From Prunus persica (Eukaryota > Streptophyta > Magnoliopsida > Rosales > Rosaceae), in contig NC_034014.1 of NCBI RefSeq assembly GCF_000346465.2, positions 10,352,505-10,416,504 on the forward strand: a stretch of 64,000 bases of DNA, given 5' to 3'. Below the pieces are notes generated by a model. That model did not search any database and was not told the origin of the DNA. It was given only the letters and a program-made list of their open reading frames with translations. Positions 55,592-64,000 of this stretch are shown here, piece after piece. Position 1 is the first letter of the stretch; each line of letters begins with the position of its first letter. The translations under genes were made by a program, and so were the position numbers.

Positions 55592-58500
55592 GCACCTGGA
55601 CGGGACTCCAATCATCCTTTTCTGAAATATAAGATGGTTTGTGCATCCGAATGGTTGCCATTGATTCCAACAAGTTGCACAATCCCAAGAGGTTGATCAT
55701 TTCTACATCAACTCCACCAATGGGTTGTAACTTATACCTGTACTGCCACTCAACTAGGTTGTAGTTGCGAACTTGAAAGCTTGACGACTCTAACTGAAAG
55801 AATTGATATGTTATTTTCTCCAATGATATGCAATCTATGATATCCAAGAACCCTAGTTTTGGTAACCCGAGAAGCGATTTGAGACTTGTACACTTACTAA
55901 AAGAGAGTGCATCGAGCCTTGCTAATCCTTTGACACAATTTGGTAGGCTACCAATTGGATTATTCCCTAGATTTAGTCTCTTCAATGAGAACAAATTACT
56001 AAAATCCATAGGAAAGGCATCATCCGAAAGATTGCACTCCCAAAGACTTAATTCTACTAAAGAGCATGGTAAAGAACCCAAGATACTCGAACTTCTTTCT
56101 AGCCATAATTCACTTATCGGAATTCCATCTGTCTCAAGCACTTTTAACGAGTCCATGTTCCTCAACATCTCAATTGAGAACTCTTTCAGATTTGAGCAAC
56201 CAGATATAATAAATGTTTCAAGTGATTTTAGCATACAAATGTTCTTGGGAAGCATCCTAATCTTTTTGCAATCTTTCATATTCAAGTAAATAAGTCTCTC
56301 TAGGTCTCCAATGGATCCATGGACATAAATCAGGCTTGTGCAGTCTACTAGAACCAATTTCTCTAGATTTGGGCAATATGAGAAGTCAATGGTTTCTGTA
56401 AGGGAATGAGAACGGTTGAGATCAAGGATCTTCAAGGACGGAAGATACTGTAGGGGAAAAATGTACAGAAGAAAATAATGTGGGGAGTTAATTGTTATAA
56501 ATATATAATTTGTTATCAAACTAAAAGCCTAATGAAAATGAAAAAGAAATTGAAAAGAGTACAGTGTAACATACTTTTGCTCCCTTGAATACTTGTCTCA
56601 GACCGCTGTATTGCATTTCAAGAATAATAACGCTTTCCAAAGGAAAATCAATGGGTATAGAATCCAAAGGAAACTTAGTCCAACACAACCATCGTAGCCC
56701 TGTACAAAATTCTACATAAGATCCGTTAAGTTGTACATGACTAAGATGGAGTAGTTTTAGTTCCCACATCCTTGAAAATGCACTGGTTTCCAAGACTTTC
56801 TGATTTGAGTTTATAGTAGGGCACATGTGCATGTCGAGGACAAGACCTTCAATTTTTCCTGTACCCTACAAAAGGAAAGGAGAAAAACATTTGGAAAATA
56901 TTTACAAGAAGAAAAACATATGTGTACAAAGAACTCATATTTCTTACCTTCTTTTCCATCAAGATTTTGAAGGAGTCCTTATGATGCCATACTCTACTAC
57001 GCTTCCAAGGCTCATTTGATTCTAGGCGAACAATTTCTCTTCCCATTCCACGAATCAGGTCATGCATTTGCACCTTGTCCCATTCATCAATAATCACCAA
57101 ACATATATCGATGAGATTTTGAATGCCAACAATTGGATAGAAATCACATCCGTCTAGTATTGTACAATGTAATCTTTGTCCTTTCCGATAAAGAAACAAG
57201 CAATGTGGAGGAATAATTTTTGGTCATGGTCATCTTGCAAAGAATCGTAACTTACTCTCAGCTTATTTACTATTTCACCATTTGGAATTGCTTTTAATTT
57301 CTCCAACGCACTTTTCCATACACCTATACTTTCCCCCAGCAACGAAGAACCTAAAACTTGAAGAGCTAATGGAAGTCCTCCGCAATGATCGACTAGCTTC
57401 TCTGAACATTCTATGTAATCTTCAATGGGATGGTCTTGGCCAAAAGCATGCCAACTTAAGAGCTCCAATGATTCTTTGTTATCCAAAAATTGAACTGCAT
57501 GCACCTTAGTAACTTGATGAGCCTTTAACAATCCTGCACGCCTAGTTGTTATATATGATGATTTTACTTCCTGGATAAAACTTATCTTTCATCCCAATCA
57601 CTGCATCTAATTGGCTAATATGATCCACATTGTCGAGAACAAGAAAAACCCTTTTAGAGCTTATTGCATCTTCAATCTCAGTCATTCCCTCACTAACACT
57701 GTGTATTTTTACTTTTCTCCCAATGAAAATATCAGAAAGAAGTTGTATTTGTATTTGAACTAGGCCATTAGGTTGTTGTGAAATTTCTCTAATGTTTTCA
57801 ATGAAGCTGCTTCCTTCAAATCTTCTGAAGTTTGTATTATAAACAAACTTTGCAATTGTTGTCTTCCCTATTCCACTCATTCCATAAATTACAAATATGC
57901 CAACATCATCTGATCCATCTTGTAACCATAAATTCAGTTCGTTGACTCGAGAATGCATTCCGATCATGATGTGGGGAACATTTAGGGGTCTACACCTTAG
58001 TTTTTCTCTTATCACTTGAACAATCTTGTTGATAAACTTTGACTCGTGTCTGAAAAGTTGCAAACCAAATGAAAAAAGAATTAAAAAATCCTTGCAATGG
58101 TACAATCCGTCAACTAAGTTGATTTTTCCATCAATTTTTGCACATCTTCTCATTTGAAAAACCCAACTTTCAGATTTGTTTGATTTGCTTAAAATGAGGT
58201 TGGGGTTTCTGAAAAACATTCTTACGGAATTGTAAATTTGTGTTCCATTTTGATTTTCATGGATTAGTTATCTATCCTAAAAACATTTATTGGAAAATTC
58301 AGAAATATTATAATTAACGCACCCTGATAGTAACCCGTCGGAAGGAATTATATTTAGTTTTAGGAGTGAGTTTGCAAAAAAAAAAACACAAAGACTGAAA
58401 AGTCCATTTTCAGTATTTTAACTTTAGAAAGAGACTGTAAATAAAAGAAGTGGTAGGAAAGAGATTACCCATCAGCTTGATTTTGTAAGACCATCCCTGC

Positions 58501-58977
58501 CAGATCTGCAACCTCTTCAAGTGCCTCCCTCCATTCCTTCACTTTGTTCGACGGTTGGGTTTTTTGGTGTCTAGCAAATGCCTTTGCAAGACTTCCTGTC
58601 TGTTTTCGCAAGTCGGATGGATCCATGTCGTAGAAGACAGGTAAAAACGACATGGTCAGGTGAGAGCCTCTTGCTTTCAAGGATCACGACGAGCTCGTCA
58701 AGGCACCATCTGGACGACGCGTAGCTTTTTGAGAACACAATAACAGAAGTTCGTGAGTGTTTGATGGACTTTATGCAGTTCGGGCTGATACCTTCTCCTC
58801 TCTGACTTCATTTTCGTCTCGGAAAGTGTGAAATCGGGCGTTGTTAAGAGCCCCGTAGAGGTGGTCAGTGAAAGTCTTACGAGTGTCTTGGCCTCTGAAA
58901 CTCAGGAACACGTCATAGCGATAATATCGACAAGTATGAGAAGAGGAGGTTTTCCGAGCTGCTCTCACAAGTGCCAT
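54583..58977 (-). pseudogene. TIR-NBS-LRR (TNL) resistance gene with four frameshifts
   Basis: Six minus-strand exons are placed: 58977-58469 (TIR), 58049-56948 (NB-ARC), 56865-56575, 56447-55596 (LRR), 55491-54969 (post-LRR domain) and 54731-54583 (C-terminal tail). The TIR starts YDVFLSFRGQDTRKTFTDHL. NB-ARC motifs are P-loop GMSGIGKTT, kinase-2 VFLVLDNVD, GLPLAL and MHD (VQMHDLIRGMGREIV). LRR phrases such as LPSLKILDLNRS follow. The post-LRR part (GGNEVPGQFSH, CDQVVVSVRMEHC) and a short exon (DNEEEQQDD, CLHGWKVLITAAC) are phase-compatible. Frame breaks lie near 58796-58803, 58643-58647, 57551-57556 and 57163-57166. Family members act as intracellular immune receptors. With these breaks no full receptor can be made unless they are assembly errors. 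Confidence 0.88.
55546..55587. repeat. (GA)n microsatellite in a TNL intron
   Basis: It lies in the intron between the LRR exon and the post-LRR exon, next to the donor at 55595. Confidence 0.95.
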
Positions 58978-59257
58978 GGATGAGGTGTTGTGAACAAATA
59001 AACTGTCTGCGTGGAAATTAAATCTTCTATCAAGTTTTGAGGTTCCTACTGTGGGAATTGGCTCAAATTTGATGACATGTGATGTGTTCTGTTATGGGCA
59101 CCTGCCTTGACTTTGTTGGCTTCACAAGTGCTTTCGGTAGTATTGTCTTTTGAATGATAAAATTATGTGCATGGGCAATAGCCAAAAGCAAGATGGAAAA
59201 GACGAAGAAATCATGGTGCCTAAACAATGTATAGTTTGAGACATTATTTTATGGGGG
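58978..59257. promoter_or_regulatory. 5' flank of the TNL gene
   Basis: Region upstream of the TIR start codon; no clear TATA box was picked. It ends near GGGGGAG (~59252), which resembles a polypurine tract. Confidence 0.3.
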
Positions 59258-60125
59258 AGTCCAGTTGGTTGGTGACATGTGTGCTACAACATTTGTGAAA
59301 TACTTTTGGGTTCTTTCTTTGATCGTTGGAGCCGTCCACTTTGAGAAAGAGTTGGTGTCTTTCTCCTTGTTTATTCCAAGTGGTTGTTTTATGTCACCAG
59401 TAATGATAACTTCCAGCACATGGTTTGGCTTCTTTTTCCTCTTCACGTGGGAGCTGTTGGTGAATCTCCTTGCAGCTAACCGCTGCACTTGTCTACATAA
59501 GGGAGAGAGATCATCAGTCAGAAGAGAGTGGTGGGCATTTGTGCCGCACTATTTGGAGGTGCCGTGAGCACCATTGCTCAGAGAGGCTAAAGCAGAAGTG
59601 AGAGACACTTCCACACAGAGAGAAACACTAGAGAGCATCACCATGAAGGTGGAGATAAACTCCTCTTTGGCTACACAAGATGTTGAGGGAAGATCAAGCC
59701 GTTTCAAAGGTTGAGTCTTCTTCATTTGTTCTTTGTGTTTGTGGGAGGTTTATTTCTTTGTATTGTTCTTAGCGTGTTCTTTCCTAGTGAGCAAGAACAA
59801 TTCTTGTGTTCTTGGCTCTTGTGTGAGGTTAGCTTGAGAGTGACTTGGGTGTATTTGGGATTTGGGCTGTGAGAGTTAAACTCTGTAATTCCTAGGATAG
59901 GTGAGAGGGTTAATCTCAGTTGGTTGTAATCTCTTTTGGGATACTAGTGGAATTTCTTACTGTCTTCGAATTGGATGTAGACTACACACGGGTTGAACCA
60001 ATATAAATCCTTGTGTCATTTGGATTTTCGCTATTTCATATTTTACTCTTGTTGTTTCAATGGTTTCATATCCAACATCCAGTGCAATCTGCTTCCGCTG
60101 CGCACAACACCTACTTCCTTCCTGG
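59258..60125 (+). repeat. Possible copia-type LTR remnant
   Basis: A GGGGGAG run just precedes this stretch. It has GT-rich leader-like sequence and phrases such as GGTTGTAATCTC, ACTAGTGGAATTTC and GTAGACTACACACGGG, common in plant copia LTR ends. No paired copy or target duplication was found. The CACTA element begins immediately to the right. Confidence 0.3.
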
Positions 60126-60139
60126 CACTAGTACGATTT

Positions 60140-60860
60140 ACTATTTGCGCGACGAAAGTTTGCGCAACGAAGAAGTTTCCGTCGCGCAAACAACACTATT
60201 GCGACGAAAAACAATTTCCGTCGCGCAAACTACAGAAAACTAGCGCGACAAATATAATCGTCGCGCAAAAAGTGTATGCGCGACCTAAATTTATTTCGTC
60301 GCGCAAAGGTAATAGAAAAAAAATTGGTTTTTTTTGTTGGCGCCAAAATCTTGCGCGACGACAAAAATCGTCGCGCATGACAATATTGCGCGACAAATAA
60401 AAGCTTCGTCGCGTAAAGATGGACAGAAAATTGGCTCCTTTTTTTGGCGGGTAAAACATTTGCGCGACGAGAGTTTTCGTCTCAAAAGACAACTTAGCGC
60501 GACGAAAAAATGTACCGTCGGGTAAGAAAACGAGGGATACTTCTTTTTGGCGCCAAAATGAAAGGCGAATAAAATGTTTTTTTGCGCGACGGATTTTCTT
60601 CGTCGCGAAAAGTTGAATGCCGGTGAGTTCTTGCGTGACGAAATTAAAATTTTGCGCGACGAAAAGTAAACCATGCGCGACGAAAAATATAATTTGCGCG
60701 ACGAATTTTGTGCGACGCATAGTATGTTTCGTCGCGCAAAAAAGCAGATGTCGGCACGTATTTGCGCGACGGAAATGTTGTTTTGTGCGACGGAAAAGTG
60801 CCCTTTTGCGACGGCTTTTTGCGCGACGAATTCAACTGTTCGTCGCGCAAAGTCCTTCTT
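60140..60860. repeat. CACTA subterminal repeat array
   Basis: More than twenty short copies of TTTGCGCGACGAA or its complement TTCGTCGCGCAAA occur in both orientations, often as facing pairs spaced 10-40 bp. These are the expected binding-site array for a CACTA transposase. The Arg/Lys-rich frames translated from it are artefacts. Confidence 0.9.
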
Positions 60861-60869
60861 CTTCATATT

Positions 60870-61654
60870 AGTATCTGCCATTGCAGAGGCAGAATGCAGA
60901 AATTGCATTCTGCCTCTCTCTCCTCTCTCTCACTCCTCCTGCCGCTGCTCTGCTGTGAATTCAGTACGTTAATTGGGTATGTATTTTTTGTCATTAGTTT
61001 AAATGTATTAATGTAAATTCGTACTAACACTATTAATTTTGTTCTCGTTAGGGATATCTGTGATTAGTGGAGAACGATTGAGAAGGTATGTTATTGTAAA
61101 AGTTTGTTTGTTAAGTTTGTAATTTTTTTGTGAAGTTATATGTGTATAATGTTGTAAAATTGTGCGTGACGTAGCACAATGTATTTGTGATGTACGAAGT
61201 TAATTGAAATTAACTTCGTACTTTTATTTTTATGTTTAGTAACACGTAGTTTCCCGTTCGAGATTAGTTGGATTTCGTGCATGGATGCGTAAGGCATGAC
61301 TGCGGTCCAATTAATTCTTGAATTGTCCCATTATTTGGACAGTTTGGTAATGCATAGTGTTGTCACATAATCTTCGGCTACAGGATTAGGTTTCGATTGT
61401 GGAGATTTCGGTGTCATCTCGGTACGTTCTTCGGGTGGTACGTAGGTATTTATACCTATGCCCACTTCAAGAACTGTGTCGAGATGCTGCCGAAATTAAT
61501 CCACGTCGAAATCTAATCTCATGTAGCCGTAGGTTACGTGACAGGACTATGCATTCCCGAATGGGATAGGGCCCTTACCGGAGGCATAAGGTGACATTAT
61601 AACTTCGTATGAAGTTGTTGTGATTGTTGTGTCGTGATTGTGGTTTCAGGAATT
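60870..61654 (+). promoter_or_regulatory. CACTA 5' leader region
   Basis: A CTCTCTCTCC-type pyrimidine block (~60912-60950) follows the repeat array. A leader with possible intron signals (GTATGT at about 60977, TTTCAG at 61646-61651) then precedes the transposase ATG. It is non-coding. Confidence 0.45.
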
Positions 61655-64000
61655 ATGAGCAGAAGGTGGATACAGAACCCGAATAGATGCGCAGACGAAT
61701 ACTTGGATGGAATCGAGGATTTTATTGAGTTTGCACGTAGACACAACCCGGGGTGCAACTAGAATCCGTTGCCCTTGTAGGAGGTGTAACAACACGTTGT
61801 GGGAGACAATTGAAAATGTTGGATTTCATTTAGTGAGGAATGGAATGATTGAAACATATAGCATTTGGAATCTTCATGGCGAACAAGTAGACCATGCTTC
61901 GTCTTCAAATGCCCCAAGAGTGGACAATGTTGAACTTATTGTGGATCCTAATGATCAAGTCATGGGTATTATACAGGATGCTTTTCCATTCGCATTGACC
62001 AACATCAATCAGGAAGGGGAAGATGACGTGCCTACAGCAATAGACAGTGCGGAGTTTGAACAGTATGAAAAACTGTTAAAAAATGCCAACCAAGAGTTAT
62101 ACCCGGGGTGTGAGAGCTTTTCCGTTCTCACTGCCATTGTGGAGCTAATGCACGGAAAAATAAAGTATCGTATGTCGAACTTGTGTTTCGATTACTTTTT
62201 GGGGGTTTTCATGAGAATGCTTCCGACGGACAATTGTTTGCCGAAAAATCATAAACATGCACAGAAGGTGTTGCATGGTCTTGGATTGGGTTATGAAAAA
62301 ATCCACGCTTGCAAAAACAATTGCATGTTATTCTACAAAGAGCATGAAACGTTGGATACATGCCCTATATGTAATGAGTCGAGGTTCAAAATGACATCCC
62401 AGAATAGAACGACTAAGATACCACAAAAAGTCATGCGTTATCTGCCCCTTAAACCTAGGTTGCAGCGATTGTATATGTCGACGCATACTGCCACAGACAT
62501 GAGATGGCATAAGGAAAAACGGGTAAACGATGATGTGATGCGGCATCCTGTGGATGGGGAGGCATGGAAAGAGTACGATCGAACGTTCCCCGAGTTTGCT
62601 GCTGATCCCCGAAATGTTAGATTGGGACTTGCCACTGACGGATTCAATCCGTATGGGGTTCTAAACCAACACCACAGCACTTGGCCGATTTTCGCATTCC
62701 CATATAATTTGCCGCCTTGGAAATGCATGAAAAAAGAATACATGATAATGACTGTTTTGATAACTAAGGATCCTGGCAGGTCAATTGATGTGTACTTAAG
62801 GCCTCTGGTTGATGAGCTGAAGGATTTATGGACAAACGGTGTTCGCACGTACGATAAATCAACTGGGAGGATGTTCACTTTGCGAGCAGCAGTTATGTGG
62901 ACTGTGAATGATTTTCCAGCATATGCAATGGTTTCTAGGTGGAGCACAAAGGGTTATATGGCATGTCCTGTATGCAAGGAAGATGTAACTTCTGGTTGGC
63001 ACGCGGGAAAAGTTTGTTACCTTGGTCATCGGAGATGGTTGCCATGGGACCACGAGTGGCGAGAAAAAGATAAAGAGTTCGACGGGAACACAGAGCGTCG
63101 CCTCAGACCTAGAGAATGGTCCGGTGATGAGATCTTGGAACAGCTGAACCGTTTGGATTTTGCTCCGTTCGGAAAAACAGTTAGTCGGACCAGACCTTCT
63201 ACACATTTGAACTGGACGCACAAGCCTATGTTTTTTGAGCTCCCATATTGGTCGAAACTGAAATTGAGGCACAATCTAGATGTGATGCATGTTGAGAAAA
63301 ATGTATTCGACACATTGGTGGGCACGATTCTAGATATCGAGGGGAAGACGAAGGATACGATCAAAGCTCGTCTTGATTTGGAAAGAATGGGCATACGAAG
63401 GGGTTTATGGATGAATAGGGACAGTGATAAAGCTAGAAGGGATCTTGCATTCTTCTCTATGAAACCGAATGACAAAAAAGAGTTTCTAAAGTTTGTATCG
63501 TCTGTCAAATTTCCCGATGGGTATGCTTTTAATATCGCACGTTGCGTGAATGTCGATGGGTGTAAATTTACTGGACTTAAGAGCCATGACTGCCATGTGT
63601 TTATGCAACGCCTACTTCCTGTGGGTATTCGACACCTACTGCCGGAAGATGTGGTGAAGCCAATCATCTTGTTATCCAGATTTTTTTCTCAACTGACGGC
63701 AAAAACATTGCGAAGGACGGACATGTTTCAGTTGCGCCATGACATTGTCCAAGTCCTATGCAAGTTTGAGATGATATTTCCTCCAGCTTTCTTCACAAGT
63801 ATGATGCACGTGATGGTTCACTTGCCAGAAGAGGCATTGCTTGCTGGTCCTGTCAACTATCGCTGGATGTATCCAATAGAAAGGTATATAATCATTTTCG
63901 TTTGTGTATGCATCATTATCACAGGCTTGCTAATTTGTATCATATCTTTTTATTTTGACAGGCTTCTCGGAGAGCTGAAAAAAAATGTACGCAACAGGGC
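61655..64000 (+). CDS. CACTA TNP2-family transposase, partial, one frameshift
   Basis: ATG 61655 opens the N-terminal transposase-associated domain (SRRWIQNPNRCADEYLDGIE). The frame breaks at a CCCGGGG run (61747-61753) and resumes in the next frame (IRCPCRRCNNTLW). It then stays open to the window end, so a stop-to-stop search misses it. TNP2 features are SNLCFDYFLGVFMRMLP, CKNNCMLFYKEH, TCPICNESRF, MRWHKEKR, LGLATDGFNPYG, KGYMACPVC and NLDVMHVEKNVFD. A short intron (63884-63961, 78 bp, in frame) is likely before LLGELKKNVRN. The protein would excise and insert the element. The 3' part, possible TnpA partner and right end lie beyond 64000. Confidence 0.88.

Larger units (their letters stand above)
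60126..64000 (+). mobile_element. CACTA (En/Spm-type) transposon, 5' part
   Basis: It starts CACTAGTACGATTTACTATT at 60126 after GG, followed by a dense subterminal array of GCGCGACGAA/TTCGTCGCGC words and then a TNP2-type transposase on the plus strand. The right end and any target duplication lie outside the window. Confidence 0.88.

Noticed and set aside
60140..60860. CRISPR-like spaced repeats or a basic-protein gene
   Set aside because: The repeats are short, in both orientations and irregularly spaced next to a CACTA terminus in plant DNA; the translated Arg/Lys frames are by-products.

Overview
The window is plant nuclear DNA: AT-rich, with intron-containing genes using GT-AG splice sites, a TIR-NBS-LRR resistance gene, and dense LTR, MULE, CACTA, SINE and MITE elements. 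Gene and repeat style suggest a woody eudicot, perhaps Rosaceae. That placement is inference from memory. There are three N-runs (4860-4959, 20188-20650, 38333-38432).

Layout. 1-3672: promoter and 5' exon of a minus-strand gene whose body lies off the left edge, two MITE-like elements and AT-rich spacer. 3673-9379: a non-autonomous LTR retrotransposon on the minus strand with two 2.3-kb LTRs and about 1.08 kb of non-coding interior. 9548-14120: a complete minus-strand ankyrin-PGG membrane protein gene (582 aa) with a 5'-UTR intron. 15064-29369: a TSD-flanked 14.3-kb LTR element. Its ends look Ty1/copia-like, but its interior is a mosaic of Ty3/gypsy protease, RT, RNase H and integrase pieces, fragments of an intron-bearing plant mobile domain (PMD) gene, and an antisense coiled-coil ORF. 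31026-34700: a small mitochondrial membrane protein gene (At2g27730-like). 36287-42360: a decayed MULE with about 225-bp TIRs and a perfect 9-bp TSD, inserted 112 bp upstream of the next start codon. 42473-45636: a complete nine-exon N-carbamoylputrescine amidase gene. 46600-54000: LTR-like and MITE-like remnants with a nested solo LTR (51304-53961, TSD TACCT) of the same family as the 3673-9379 element. 54583-58977: a TNL resistance gene with four frameshifts. 60126-end: the 5' part of a CACTA transposon with a GCGCGACGAA subterminal repeat array and a long TNP2-type transposase reading frame that runs off the window.

Three host genes look intact: ankyrin-PGG, mitochondrial small protein and CPA. 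The TNL is probably a pseudogene or carries assembly indels. Most of the rest is transposable-element DNA. The most unusual object is the 14.3-kb composite element. It appears to have moved as a unit, since it has a perfect TSD and near-identical LTRs, although it lacks a coherent pol of its own and carries an antisense intron-bearing gene and an array of leader hairpins.
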